This document shows, piece after piece, positions 34,386 to 43,932 of a stretch of 64,000 nucleotides of DNA. Each line of letters opens with the position of its first letter. Within the stretch, counting starts at the first letter, position 1. Position numbers and translations under genes: made by a program. The notes under the pieces are model-generated. The model was not told where the DNA came from and did no database searches. It saw nothing but the letters and a program-made list of their open reading frames with translations. Source of the DNA: Vineibacter terrae (lineage in GTDB: Bacteria; Pseudomonadota; Alphaproteobacteria; Reyranellales; Reyranellaceae). The stretch covers positions 62,001-126,000 of the forward strand of contig NZ_VDUZ01000020.1 of the NCBI RefSeq assembly GCF_008039615.1, written 5' to 3'.

Positions 34386-34485
34386 GCGCGGTCGGGACTG
34401 CGGCAGGCTGACCGCGGTCCCGAAAGCATTTGATTCGCCACCGCCGCCGTGGCGAAATCCGCGCTCACAGACGCGGAGCTTCGGA

Positions 34486-35655
34486 ATGGCGGGAGAGATC
34501 GTCGGTTCGGTGGAGATGCTGCGGCGCCTGGTGGCGTTCGACACGACCTCGCGCGAATCGAATCTGGCGTTGATTCACTACGTCCGGGACTACCTCAAGG
34601 GCCACGGCATCGACTCGACGCTGGTGCCCAACGCCGAGGGCACCAAGGCCAACCTCTACGCCGCCGTCGGCCCCGTGAAGGAAGGCGGCGTGGTGCTGTC
34701 GGGCCACACCGACGTCGTGCCCGTCGATGGCCAGCCCTGGGACACCGACCCGTGGACGCTGACCGACAAGGGCGACCAGTACTACGGCCGCGGCACCTGC
34801 GACATGAAGGCGTTCTCCGCCATCGGGCTGGCGATGGTGCCGCATTTCCTGCGCGCGCGCCTGAAGGTGCCGATCCATTTCGCGCTGAGCTACGACGAGG
34901 AGGTCGGCTGCCTGGGCGCGCACTCCCTGGCGGAGCGGCTGACGGGCGCCGTGCCGCGACCGCAGGTGATCGTGATCGGCGAGCCCACCATGATGACGGT
35001 GGTGCACGCGCACAAGGGCGCGCGCAGCTACGTCACGACCTTCACCGGCTTCGAGGCGCATTCCTCGATGACGCATCTTGGCGTCAGCGCCGTGCACTTC
35101 GCCGGCGAGTTCATCGCCTTCCTCAACCGGCTCGAGGCCGAGCTCGAGGCGCGCGCGCCCAAGGACAGCGAGTTCATGCCGCCGATGTCGACGATCAATG
35201 TCGGCACCGTGCATGGCGGCACGGCCGGCAACATCCTGGCCCGCGAATGCACGCTGCTGTGGATCTCGCGGCTGCTGCCGACGGACGATCAGGAGGAGAT
35301 CGAGCGGCGCGCGTTCGACTACCTGCAGAACACGCTGCTGCCGGCGATGCGGCGCCGGCATCCCGACGCCAACATCGTCACGGAGCGGCGGTCCTCGACG
35401 CCGCCCTTCTCGCCGGAGGGCAATGACGCGGCCAAGGCGCTGGCGCGCGCCTGGTCCGGCTCCAACGTCGTGGGCAGCGTGCCCTACGGCACCGAGGCCG
35501 GCATCTTCCGCCGCACGATCGGCGCGCCGACCGTGGTCTGCGGCCCCGGCGACATCGCCCAGGCGCACCAGCCCAATGAGTTCATCCTGAAGTCGCAGAT
35601 CGACGCCTGCGAGAACTTCATGCGCCGCATGGTCGAGTGGGCCGAGCAGCAATGA
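34486..35655 (+). CDS. argE: Acetylornithine deacetylase (ArgE), first tandem copy
   Basis: A 389-residue M20 metallo-hydrolase. Metal ligands are seen in GHTDVVPV (His74), YGRGTCDMKAF, YDEEVGCLG and the C-terminal GPGDIAQAHQPNEF. The segment GFEAHSSMTHLGVSAVHFAGEF and the DTT opening AFDTTSRESN point to ArgE rather than DapE. It removes acetyl from N-acetylornithine in arginine synthesis. Its stop overlaps the start of the second copy by four bases. The argD and argF genes are 4 kb away. Confidence 0.9.
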   Translation: MAGEIVGSVEMLRRLVAFDTTSRESNLALIHYVRDYLKGHGIDSTLVPNAEGTKANLYAAVGPVKEGGVVLSGHTDVVPVDGQPWDTDPWTLTDKGDQYYGRGTCDMKAFSAIGLAMVPHFLRARLKVPIHFALSYDEEVGCLGAHSLAERLTGAVPRPQVIVIGEPTMMTVVHAHKGARSYVTTFTGFEAHSSMTHLGVSAVHFAGEFIAFLNRLEAELEARAPKDSEFMPPMSTINVGTVHGGTAGNILARECTLLWISRLLPTDDQEEIERRAFDYLQNTLLPAMRRRHPDANIVTERRSSTPPFSPEGNDAAKALARAWSGSNVVGSVPYGTEAGIFRRTIGAPTVVCGPGDIAQAHQPNEFILKSQIDACENFMRRMVEWAEQQ

Positions 35656-36812
35656 CGAGCGCCGCCGCCTCGCCAGACATGCTGCGCCGCCTGGTCGGCT
35701 TCGACACCACGTCGGCGAAATCCAATCGCGCCCTGATCGATTGGGTGCGCGACTACCTCGCCGGCCATGGCGTGGCGGCGACGCTGGTGCCCAACGAGGC
35801 CGGCACCAAGGCCAACCTCTATGCGTCCATCGGTCCCGCGGTTGCCGGCGGCATCGTGCTGTCGGGGCACACCGACGTCGTGCCGGTCGACGGCCAGCCC
35901 TGGAACACCGACCCGTGGACGCTGACGGAGAAGGACGGCCGCCTCTACGGCCGTGGCAGCTGCGACATGAAGGGCTTCGTGGCCTGCGTGCTGGCGGCCG
36001 TGCCGCGGCTGCGCGCGGCCAGGCTGAAGGTCCCGGTGCATTTCGCCTTCAGCTATGACGAGGAGGTCGGCTGCCTTGGCGCGCATTCGCTGGCCGAGCG
36101 CCTGATGGGCAGCGTGCCGCGGCCGCGGGCGGTGATCATCGGCGAGCCGACCATGATGGGCACGGTGCGCGGCCACAAGGGCCAGAACAGCTACCAGGTC
36201 GTGCTCACCGGCTTCGAGGCGCATTCGTCGATGACCCATCTCGGGGTCAGCGCCGTGCATTTCGCCGGCGAGCTGATCCATTTCATCAACGGCCTGCAGG
36301 ACGAGCTTGCGGCGCGCGCGACCGACAACGGCTACATGCCGCCGTTCGGCACGATGAATGTCGGCACCCTGTCGGGCGGCACGGCGGGCAACATCCTGGC
36401 CCGCGAGTGCACGCTGATATGGGAATACCGCCAGGTGCCGGGCGATGACGCCGACGAGGCGCGCCGCCGCGTGCAGGCGCATATCGACGATGCGCTGCTG
36501 CCGGCGATGCTGCGCCGCCATGCCGCGGCGCGGATCGAGATGACGCCGCGCTTCGTCGTGCCGGCCTTCAGGGGCGAGGAGCGCGGCGAGGCCGAGCAGC
36601 TCGCCCGCGCCTGGAGCGGCTCGAATGACTCGACCATGGTGGCCTATGCGACCGAAGCCGGCATCTTCCAGCAGACCGGCATCTCGACCGTGGTCTGCGG
36701 CCCCGGCGACATTGCCCAGGCGCACCAACCCAACGAGTTCGTGCTGACCTCGCAGCTTGCCGCCTGTGATGCGTTCCTCGATCGCATGATCGAGTGGGCG
36801 GAGCGGGGATAG
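35652..36812 (+). CDS. ArgE-like M20 peptidase, second tandem copy
   Basis: A 386-residue paralogue alignable end to end with the gene before it, including LVGFDTTSAKSNRALI, GHTDVVPVDGQPWNTDPW, YGRGSCDMKGF, YDEEVGCLGAHSLAERLMG and GPGDIAQAHQPNEF. All metal-ligand positions are kept, so it is probably active. ATG 35652 overlaps the upstream stop (ATGA). Its middle and end differ more (PALRRHAAARIEMTP), so substrate may differ, for example another N-acyl amino acid. Confidence 0.9.
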   Translation: MTSAAASPDMLRRLVGFDTTSAKSNRALIDWVRDYLAGHGVAATLVPNEAGTKANLYASIGPAVAGGIVLSGHTDVVPVDGQPWNTDPWTLTEKDGRLYGRGSCDMKGFVACVLAAVPRLRAARLKVPVHFAFSYDEEVGCLGAHSLAERLMGSVPRPRAVIIGEPTMMGTVRGHKGQNSYQVVLTGFEAHSSMTHLGVSAVHFAGELIHFINGLQDELAARATDNGYMPPFGTMNVGTLSGGTAGNILARECTLIWEYRQVPGDDADEARRRVQAHIDDALLPAMLRRHAAARIEMTPRFVVPAFRGEERGEAEQLARAWSGSNDSTMVAYATEAGIFQQTGISTVVCGPGDIAQAHQPNEFVLTSQLAACDAFLDRMIEWAERG

Positions 36813-36856
36813 AAGCGCCCGCGCTTCCGCCAGTGCTGGCGTGGCACACGCACATC

Positions 36857-36941
36857 GTCATCCCGAGCGCAGCGAGGGATCTCCTGCGAAAGACGCACGG
36901 CACGCCATTCGCGGGAGATCCCTCGCTGCGCTCGGGATGAC
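36857..36941 (-). repeat. Palindromic element family A, copy 4
   Basis: An 85-base inverted repeat, minus-oriented like copy 1. It lies between the second ArgE-like gene and a converging secreted-protein gene. Confidence 0.93.
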
Positions 36942-36960
36942 AGGCGATGCCCAGACGGGG

Positions 36961-37725
36961 CTACTTCAGGAACCGGGCCAGATAGGCGCGGGCGTTGGCT
37001 TCGAACACCGGGACAAGATTGTCCATCGCGGCGATCAGCAGCTCGTGCCACACCGCCGACCGGTCGGAGTCCTTCATGCTCTCGGGCACCGTGCGCCAGG
37101 CGGAGGCCTCGGCGCTGGTGCTGCCCACGGTGGCGCCCAGCCGATCGCGCACCTGCAGGGTGACCGCAAGCCGCAGCGTGAACTTGTCGGAATCCTCGCG
37201 GATCAAGGATTCGATCAGACCCTTGCGGGTGCGCAGCTTCTCGGTGACGACACTGGCGTCCTCGATCACGAACACGGCCGCCGAGTCGTCCCGGCCGGGG
37301 GCTGCGGCCTCGATATGGCGCCTGGCCCAGTCGTCCATCGTCGCCAGGGGCGAGACGATCATGCGGTGCTCGACATTGGGCATCTGTTGCGGCGGCGCAT
37401 AAGCCTGCACGACCTCGACCCGGGCCACGTCCAGCCGCAACGGTGCCGAGCCGAAATCCGGCACCGAGAAATCGAACGAGCGGCGCTTGCCCGCGCTGGT
37501 CGCGGCCGTCGGCGCCGCCTGGGGTGCCGGTGCCGGCGGTGCCACCTCGCGGGGGGCAGTTGCGTTCTGTGCCGGCGGCAGGCCCTGCGGCGCCATCGGC
37601 GCGTTCTGGCCGAATGATGGGTTCTGGGCGAGGGCGGGAATGGAAAGCAGCGCAGCGACCGCACCGACAAGCACCGGCACGGCGCGACGGCCGATGCGTA
37701 CGAGGCAGGCAGGCGCCGATATCAT
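36961..37725 (-). CDS. Secreted protein of unknown function
   Basis: A 254-residue protein. The start (MISAPACLVRIGRRAVPVLVGAVAALLSIPALAQNP) is a signal peptide. A Pro/Ala/Gln-rich linker (about 35-78) is followed by a domain starting FSVPDFGSAPLRLDVARVEVVQAYAPP with periplasmic beta-alpha pattern; similar domains occur in lipoprotein-like outer-envelope proteins of alphaproteobacteria. No lipobox is seen. No enzymatic motif. It follows a family A palindrome and is separate from the hslO operon by 117 bases. Confidence 0.72.
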   Translation of the reverse strand: MISAPACLVRIGRRAVPVLVGAVAALLSIPALAQNPSFGQNAPMAPQGLPPAQNATAPREVAPPAPAPQAAPTAATSAGKRRSFDFSVPDFGSAPLRLDVARVEVVQAYAPPQQMPNVEHRMIVSPLATMDDWARRHIEAAAPGRDDSAAVFVIEDASVVTEKLRTRKGLIESLIREDSDKFTLRLAVTLQVRDRLGATVGSTSAEASAWRTVPESMKDSDRSAVWHELLIAAMDNLVPVFEANARAYLARFLK

Positions 37726-37842
37726 GAACGCCGAGTGTAAGCCCGTTTACGGCGCCATTGCGGCGAGATGCCACCTTCTCCCGTCACTGTGCGGAAAGAC
37801 TGTATGCAATTTCGCACCTGCGAGCCGCGCGCGACGGCATCG

Positions 37843-38802
37843 TCAGGCCGTCTCGAGCGCGTCCAGATCGGCGTCGGCGTAGCGATAGGTGGTCGAGCAG
37901 AACTCGCAGGTGACGATCACCCTGCCGCCGGCGTCGCGCAGCTCGTCGAGCTCGCTGCGCCTTATGGTGCGCAGCACGCGGTCGATGCGCTCGCGCGAGC
38001 AGCGGCACTGGTCGCGCAGCGGCCTGCGGTCGAAGGCGCGCACGCCGTCCTCGTGGAACAGGCGCAGGAGCAGCCCCTCGACCGGCAGCGCCGGATCCAG
38101 CATTTCCGCCGCCGTGGCGCTGCCCAGCAGCACCACGGCCTTGCGCCAGCGATCCTCGCGTTCCTCGGCGTCGAGCTCGGCGATGAGCTGCGCCGAGGGC
38201 AGCGCCTGCAGCACCAGGGAAGCGGCGCGCCAGTGCCGGCCGTCATGCACGACCGCAAGCTTGAGGCCGGCGGCAAGCTGCTCGGATTGGCGGAAGTAGT
38301 GGTGCGCGCAATCGGCCAGCGTGGCGCCATCGAGCGCGACGACGCCCTGGTAGCGCTCCGTTTGCGGACCCTGGTCGACGGTGAACGCCATGTGGCCGGC
38401 GCCCAGCAGCCGCGGCACCGGATTGGCCGGCAGCCGCGAGGCCGCATCGAGCGGCACGTCGCGCAGCACCGCCTCGAGGCGGGCGGCATCGACCTGGGCA
38501 TAGCCGCGCAGGGCGCCCTCCGATGTCAGGTCGACGACCATCAGCCTGACCGGCCCATCGCCACGCAGCTGCAGGGTGAATATGCCGTCATATTTCAGCG
38601 TTGATGCCAGCGCGGCGCCCAGCACCAGCGCCTCGGCCAGCAGCGCCGCGACGGGCTCGGGATAAGCATGGCGCGACAGGATCGCGTCGAGCACCGGGCC
38701 CAGGCGCACGGCGCGGCCGCGCACGCCCAGGGCCTCGAGCTGGAAAGGCAGCACCGAGTTGCTGCCAGTGGCAGGGGCCGATCCAGGGCGCACGGTGTTC
38801 AT
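37843..38802 (-). CDS. hslO: Hsp33 family redox-regulated chaperone
   Basis: A 319-residue cytosolic chaperone activated by oxidation. The zinc-binding cysteines are at 266, 268 (CRC) and 299, 302 (CEFC); the CxC...CxxC arrangement is the family hallmark. The preceding part is the substrate-binding and linker region, including FTLQLRGDGPVRLMVVD. ATG 38802 (MNTVRPGSA) is preferred to the upstream ATG because homologues begin there. Third gene after argD and argF, a conserved alphaproteobacterial order. Confidence 0.95.
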   Translation of the reverse strand: MNTVRPGSAPATGSNSVLPFQLEALGVRGRAVRLGPVLDAILSRHAYPEPVAALLAEALVLGAALASTLKYDGIFTLQLRGDGPVRLMVVDLTSEGALRGYAQVDAARLEAVLRDVPLDAASRLPANPVPRLLGAGHMAFTVDQGPQTERYQGVVALDGATLADCAHHYFRQSEQLAAGLKLAVVHDGRHWRAASLVLQALPSAQLIAELDAEEREDRWRKAVVLLGSATAAEMLDPALPVEGLLLRLFHEDGVRAFDRRPLRDQCRCSRERIDRVLRTIRRSELDELRDAGGRVIVTCEFCSTTYRYADADLDALETA

Positions 38803-38932
38803 GCCGAAAATCCCACAACTCTTGCGGCGCCTGATCGCCGCGCGCACGTTTCATGGCTACGCCATACGTCATGCCTGCGCGCGGGCGCCGACCTGTCCGA
38901 TATAGGCGCCCGCCGCGCCGGCAACCAGCGCG

Positions 38933-39859
38933 TCAGACGTGCCCCAGGCACCAGGCGAGGATACCCTTCTGGGCGTGCAGGCGGTTCTCCGCCTCGTCCC
39001 ATACCACCGACTGCGGGCCGTCAAGAACAGCAGCCGTGACCTCCTCGCCGCGATGCGCCGGCAGGCAGTGCATGAAGATTGCATCGTTCTTGGCGAGCTT
39101 CATCATGCGCTCGTCGACCTGATAGGCGCGCAGCAGGTTGTGCCGGCGTCCGGCGCTGGCCTCGTCCTCGTCGCCCATAGAAACCCAGGTGTCGGTCACG
39201 ACGCAATCGGCACCGGTGATCGCCTGGGCCGGATCGTGGACCACGCGCACACGCGCGCCGCGCTTGGTGGCCCATGCGAGCACGTCGGCGGGCGGCGTCA
39301 GCTCGGGCGGGCAGGCGATGCGCAGCTCGAAGTCGAACTGCGCGGCGGCATGGATCCAGCTCGTGGCCATGTTGTTGCCGTCGCCGGACCAGGCCACGAC
39401 GTTGCCCTTGATGGGGCCGCGATGCTCCTCGAACGTCATCACGTCGGCCATGAGCTGACAGGGATGCGTCTTGTCGGTGAGGCCGTTGATCACAGGCACG
39501 GTGGCGAACCTCGCCATCTCCAGGAGCTTCTCCTCGGCGGTCGTGCGGATCATGATGGCGTCGACATAGCGCGACAGCACGCGCGCGGTGTCGGCGATGG
39601 TCTCGCCGCGGCCGAGCTGGGTGTCGGTGGTGCCCAGCATCACCGTGCCGCCGCCGAGGTCGCGCATGCCGACCTCGAAGGAGACGCGCGTGCGGGTCGA
39701 GGGCTTCTCGAAGATCATGGCCAGCGTCTTGCCGGCCAGCGGCTGGTCGTGACCGCCGTTGCGGCGGGCGTGCTTGTAGTCGCGGCTGCGGTCCAGGATG
39801 CTGCGCAGGAGCGACGGATCGAGCCGGTCGAGGTCGAGGAAGTGCCGCGTCTCAGCCAT
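38933..39859 (-). CDS. argF: Ornithine carbamoyltransferase
   Basis: A 308-residue anabolic enzyme converting ornithine and carbamoyl phosphate to citrulline. Carbamoyl-phosphate site STRTR at 54-58, HPCQ at 132-135, and HCLP at 264-267 are present, as is DTWVSMGDE. Length is normal. Its start overlaps the argD stop by eight bases, so it is translationally coupled, and hslO follows. Confidence 0.96.
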   Translation of the reverse strand: MAETRHFLDLDRLDPSLLRSILDRSRDYKHARRNGGHDQPLAGKTLAMIFEKPSTRTRVSFEVGMRDLGGGTVMLGTTDTQLGRGETIADTARVLSRYVDAIMIRTTAEEKLLEMARFATVPVINGLTDKTHPCQLMADVMTFEEHRGPIKGNVVAWSGDGNNMATSWIHAAAQFDFELRIACPPELTPPADVLAWATKRGARVRVVHDPAQAITGADCVVTDTWVSMGDEDEASAGRRHNLLRAYQVDERMMKLAKNDAIFMHCLPAHRGEEVTAAVLDGPQSVVWDEAENRLHAQKGILAWCLGHV

Positions 39860-41036
39860 TTGCCGCTCCTGCCAGCGCCCGGCAGGCGTCGTCGATGATG
39901 GCCAGCCCGTGGTCGAGATCCTCGCGCGTCGCGACCAGCGACGGATAGATGCGCACGACGTTGTCGCCGGCGCCGACGGTCAGCATCTGGCGCTCGAACA
40001 GGGCATTGACCATGTCGGCGCTGGGCACGACGCAGCGCAGGCCGGTGATGAAGCCGGTGCCGCGCACCTCGGCCAGCACCTTGGGATGCCTGGCGACCAG
40101 CGCCTCGAGCTTGGGCCGGAAGTAGCCGATGCGCTCGCGCACGCCCGCGAAGAAGCCCGGCGCCAGCATGACGTCGAGCACGGCGTTGCCCACCGCCGTG
40201 CCCAGCGGGTTGCCGCCATAGGTCGAGCCATGGGTGCCGAACACCATGCCGGCGGCAGCCTTCTCCGTGGCCATGAAGGCGCCCAGCGGGAAGCCGTTGC
40301 CGATGCCCTTGGCGACGGCCATGACATCGGGCTTCACGTCGAACCATTCATAGGCCCAGAGCTTGCCGGTACGGCCGAAGCCGCACTGGATCTCGTCGAA
40401 GAACAGCAGCAGGCCGAACTCGTCGCAGATCTGGCGCAGCGCGCGCAGGAACTCGCCGCTGCCGGGCCGCACGCCGCCTTCGCCCTGGATCGGCTCCACC
40501 AGGATGGCGGCGGTCTCGTCGTCGATCGCGTCGCGCACCACGTTGGTGTTGTTGAGCGGCACGTGCACGAAGCCGGGCGCCCGCGGGCCGAAGCCCTGCA
40601 GATATTTCTCGTTGCCGGTCGCCGCCAGGGCCGCGCCGGTGCGGCCATGGAACGCCTGGTCGAAGCAAATGATCTTGTAGCGTTGCGGCCTGCCGTTCAC
40701 GTACTGGTACTTGCGCACCAGCTTGATGCCGCCCTCGATCGCCTCGGCGCCCGAGTTGCTGAAGAACATCGTGTCGGCGAACGAGTTCTCGACCAGCCGC
40801 TGCGCCAGCCGTTCGCCGTGGGCGATGCGATAGAGGTTCGAGGTGTGCCAGAGCCTGGCCGCCTGCTCCTGCAGCGCCTTCACCACGGTGGGGTGGCAAT
40901 GGCCGAGATTGTTGACGGCGATGCCCGAGGTGTAATCGAGGAATCGTCGGCCATCCGCCGCGTAGAGGTAGGAGCCCTCGCCACGCTCAAAGGCGACGTC
41001 CTTCCGATCGTACGTCGGCATCACGGCCGGTATCAC
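39852..41036 (-). CDS. argD: Acetylornithine aminotransferase
   Basis: A 394-residue class III PLP aminotransferase that converts N-acetylglutamate semialdehyde to acetylornithine. The PLP lysine is in [36 protein letters not shown] and the [12 protein letters not shown] motif are typical. A GTG at 41036 ([14 protein letters not shown]) has GGAGG five bases upstream and matches homologue starts; ATGs at 41048 and 41051 are alternatives. First gene of the argD-argF-hslO transcript. Diverges from the ELM1-type gene at a 166-base gap. Confidence 0.93.
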   Translation of the reverse strand: MIPAVMPTYDRKDVAFERGEGSYLYAADGRRFLDYTSGIAVNNLGHCHPTVVKALQEQAARLWHTSNLYRIAHGERLAQRLVENSFADTMFFSNSGAEAIEGGIKLVRKYQYVNGRPQRYKIICFDQAFHGRTGAALAATGNEKYLQGFGPRAPGFVHVPLNNTNVVRDAIDDETAAILVEPIQGEGGVRPGSGEFLRALRQICDEFGLLLFFDEIQCGFGRTGKLWAYEWFDVKPDVMAVAKGIGNGFPLGAFMATEKAAAGMVFGTHGSTYGGNPLGTAVGNAVLDVMLAPGFFAGVRERIGYFRPKLEALVARHPKVLAEVRGTGFITGLRCVVPSADMVNALFERQMLTVGAGDNVVRIYPSLVATREDLDHGLAIIDDACRALAGAANG

Positions 41037-41202
41037 GACAGCCTCCATCATTCGCCAACAAAAACGCGACGCTCCAGCCTCGGACCCGCCGATCGCCGGA
41101 AAACGCCGCGGGGCGGCACTATCCGGACCGGCCGGCATGCTGTCAACCGGATGCAGGGCTTGTTGGTTTGAGGGTGCCGCCGCCGTCCGTTACAACTCCG
41201 TC

Positions 41203-42267
41203 ATGAACGGCAAGACGCGCGCGGCGCCGGTGGTGTGGCTGCTGACAGGCGACAAGGGCGGCGACACGGCGCAGCTGCGCCAGCTGGCCCGCGCGCTGGA
41301 TTGGCCGTGGGTGGAGAAGCCGTTGAAATTCAACGGCCTGTACCGGCTGCCCAACCGGCTGCTGGGGGCTTCCACGATGTCCCTGGCATCACCGTCCGAC
41401 GCCGGGTTGGTGCCGCCGTGGCCGGATCTCGTGCTGTCTGCGGGGCGGCGGGCGACACCGGTCGCCGGCTGGATCCGCCGGCGCAGCGCCGGGCGCGCCA
41501 AGCTGGTCAATGTCGGGCGGCCCTGGGGACCGCTTGCCGCCTTCGATCTCGTGATCGCGATGCCGCAGTACCAGCTGCCGGCCCGCGACAATGTGTGGCC
41601 CGCCCGGCTGCCGTTCAACCGCCTCGATGCCGCGGCGATGCAGGCAGGGGCGGCAGCGTGGGCGCTGCAGCTGGGCGATCTGAAGCCGCCCTACATCGCC
41701 GTGCTGATCGGCGGGCGGGCGCGGCCGCTGCGGTTCGATGCCGCGGCGGGCCGGGCCATCGGCAGCGGTGTCGATGCGCTGGCGCGCACGCTACAGGGCT
41801 CGGTGCTGGCGGTGACCAGCCGACGCACGCCCGAGGCGGTGGCGACGGCGCTGCTGGGCGAGATCAAGGTGCCGCTGCTGGCGCATCGCTGGCGGCCGAA
41901 CGACACGTCCAACGCCTATGCGGCGTTCATCGCCCTTGCGGATCGCATCGTGGTGAGCGGCGACAGCGCGTCGATGCTTGCCGAGGCCTGCCACAGCGGC
42001 AAGCCGGTATCCGTGGCACCCGTGCCGCTCGACGATTCGCCGCGGGAGCGCGGGCCACGGGCGCTGTGGCGTCACCTGCCGCGCGGCGTCGTCGATGCGC
42101 TGCATGCCGGCGGATGGGCCATGCTGCCCCGCGACATGGCGGCGCTGTGGCAGCCGCTGGCACGTGCCCATCATGTGCATGTCCTGGGCACGAAGCTGGT
42201 GCCGACCACGCCGCCGCCGGACGACCTGCCGGCGGCAGCCGATCGAATCCGCGCGCTTCTGGACTGA
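41203..42267 (+). CDS. Mitochondrial fission ELM1 family protein (DUF1022)
   Basis: A 354-residue cytosolic protein of the ELM1/DUF1022 family, which has a glycosyltransferase-like two-domain look (LTGDKGGDTAQLRQLARAL near the start, LVNVGRPWGPLAAFDLVIA in the middle, and VVSGDSASMLAEACHSGKPV, the nucleotide-sugar-site-like motif, at about residue 265). It ends four bases before the converging flippase gene. Plant ELM1 acts in mitochondrial fission; bacterial roles are unknown. The flippase and sphingolipid genes next to it make a lipid or envelope role attractive but unproven. Confidence 0.85.
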   Translation: MNGKTRAAPVVWLLTGDKGGDTAQLRQLARALDWPWVEKPLKFNGLYRLPNRLLGASTMSLASPSDAGLVPPWPDLVLSAGRRATPVAGWIRRRSAGRAKLVNVGRPWGPLAAFDLVIAMPQYQLPARDNVWPARLPFNRLDAAAMQAGAAAWALQLGDLKPPYIAVLIGGRARPLRFDAAAGRAIGSGVDALARTLQGSVLAVTSRRTPEAVATALLGEIKVPLLAHRWRPNDTSNAYAAFIALADRIVVSGDSASMLAEACHSGKPVSVAPVPLDDSPRERGPRALWRHLPRGVVDALHAGGWAMLPRDMAALWQPLARAHHVHVLGTKLVPTTPPPDDLPAAADRIRALLD

Positions 42268-42271
42268 CGCG

Positions 42272-43729
42272 CTATTCCGCCGCGGCCGGCCCGGGGCGCG
42301 GGCCCAGCGCCGCCGGTGCCGGTGCCGGTGCCGGTGCGGGCGCCTCGGCCTTGCGCACGCGCGTATTGATCGTATGCATCACCGTCCAGCCGAAGACGAC
42401 GGCCGTCAGCACTTCCGCGAAGATACGCGAAAGGGCGGCGCCGACGATCCCGAACTGCCACGCCAGCACCAGCAGCGTCGGCACGGAGATGCAGGCCAGG
42501 ATCAGGGCGAGCTTCAGGTTGCGCACGGCGCGGCCCATCGCGGTCATCGCCGGCATGAACGGTGACATCGCCACCGAGGCGACACGCGAAATCATCAGCA
42601 TCAGGGCCGGAACGTAGGCCGAGGCGAAATGCTGCTGCGCCGCCTTGTGGAAGAACAGGCCGAGCAGGGGTGGCCCGAGCACGGCGAACACGCCCACCAC
42701 CAGCACGGCGCCCAGGGTCGAGGTGGCGCTGCTGCGCACGACCAGCCGGCGGAAGCCGCGGTAGTCGCGCGCGCTCCACAGATGCGCCAGCTGCGGGAAG
42801 ACCGAGATGACGAACATCCGGGCCGGTCCGGAAAGGACGGAAGCGGCCTGCTTGGCGATCTTCCATAGCGCCGCGCCGGCCGGACCGGTGAAGGCGGCCA
42901 CGATCATGTCGTCGGACTGCTTGGTGAGGACGCCCAGCGAGGTGCGGCCGTTGTTGGCCAGCACGAATTTCCAAAGGCCGGGGTGGCCGTCGGTGTGGCG
43001 TGCGAAGATGTCGCGCCAGCCGGGCGTCAGGTCACGGCGGCGCAGTTCGCGCCAGCCGAACCACACGGTGATGAAGCGGTCGATCGCCGAGGAGGCGAGA
43101 TAGGCTGCGCCGAACCCCCAGATGCTCCATTCGAGCTTGTAGCACAGCACGCACAGTATCAGCCGAACCGCCGGCCCGATCGGCTCGGTGACGGCCAGCA
43201 GGCCGAAGCGATCGAACAGGCGCAGCACGCCCACCGGGGTGGCGCTGACCGTGAAGAAGGCGCTGACGCTCAGGAACAGCGCGAAATGCAGGTATTCGGA
43301 CGGCACCTTGATCAGCGGCAGCACGACGAAGGCCAGGCCGGCGCAGACCGCCAGCGAGACCAGCGCCGTGCCGATATCCAGCAGCGTGTTGAACGCGATC
43401 AGCCGGCGCAGCGCGTCGCGGTCGTTGCGCATCAGGTCGTCGGCGCCGTACTTCACCACCGCTTCCCAGGTGGAGAACTTCAGCGTGTTGCCGACCAGGC
43501 TGGTGAAGCTGAGCAGCGCCGTCAGGATGCCGAACTGCCACAGCCCCAGGCCGGCGGTGGTGAACCAGACCGAGCCCAGCCCGATGACGGCACTGAAGGC
43601 GCGGCCCGAGAACAGCATGATGGTGTTGGCGTACAGCTTCTTGAGCGTGACGTCGCGTCGCCATGACCAGAGCCGGCGGAGCCAGGTCTGTGGCGACGCC
43701 GGGGGAAGTGACGGGTCGGGTGACGACAT
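42272..43729 (-). CDS. Polysaccharide/lipid flippase (Wzx/MATE-like)
   Basis: A 485-residue membrane protein with about twelve hydrophobic segments and the Wzx-like TIMLFSGRAFSAVIGLGSVWF opening. Two thirds in, LTKQSDDMIVAAFTGPAGAALW matches oligosaccharide flippases that flip lipid-linked sugars. The C-terminus is an odd APAPAPAPAALGPRPGP tail made by a 6-base repeat (about 42311-42345). It diverges from the acyl-AMP ligase of the sphingolipid cluster, so it could flip a sphingolipid with a sugar headgroup. Confidence 0.87.
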   Translation of the reverse strand: MSSPDPSLPPASPQTWLRRLWSWRRDVTLKKLYANTIMLFSGRAFSAVIGLGSVWFTTAGLGLWQFGILTALLSFTSLVGNTLKFSTWEAVVKYGADDLMRNDRDALRRLIAFNTLLDIGTALVSLAVCAGLAFVVLPLIKVPSEYLHFALFLSVSAFFTVSATPVGVLRLFDRFGLLAVTEPIGPAVRLILCVLCYKLEWSIWGFGAAYLASSAIDRFITVWFGWRELRRRDLTPGWRDIFARHTDGHPGLWKFVLANNGRTSLGVLTKQSDDMIVAAFTGPAGAALWKIAKQAASVLSGPARMFVISVFPQLAHLWSARDYRGFRRLVVRSSATSTLGAVLVVGVFAVLGPPLLGLFFHKAAQQHFASAYVPALMLMISRVASVAMSPFMPAMTAMGRAVRNLKLALILACISVPTLLVLAWQFGIVGAALSRIFAEVLTAVVFGWTVMHTINTRVRKAEAPAPAPAPAPAALGPRPGPAAAE

Positions 43730-43932
43730 AGGCGGGCTATGCGAAGCGAAATGCGGCGGCTTTGTGGCGCTCGCGATCACCATTGCCGCACGGGGGCTGC
43801 GGGCTGCCAAAAATCATCATAAGCCGGCGAGGCCGTCAACGTCGCCGCCCGCGACGCGCCGCCGCCCTTGCTTGTGAGTGCCCATATCATTTGCTACAGG
43901 CCCCACTTCCCGATCAACCGCCCGAAGACCAG

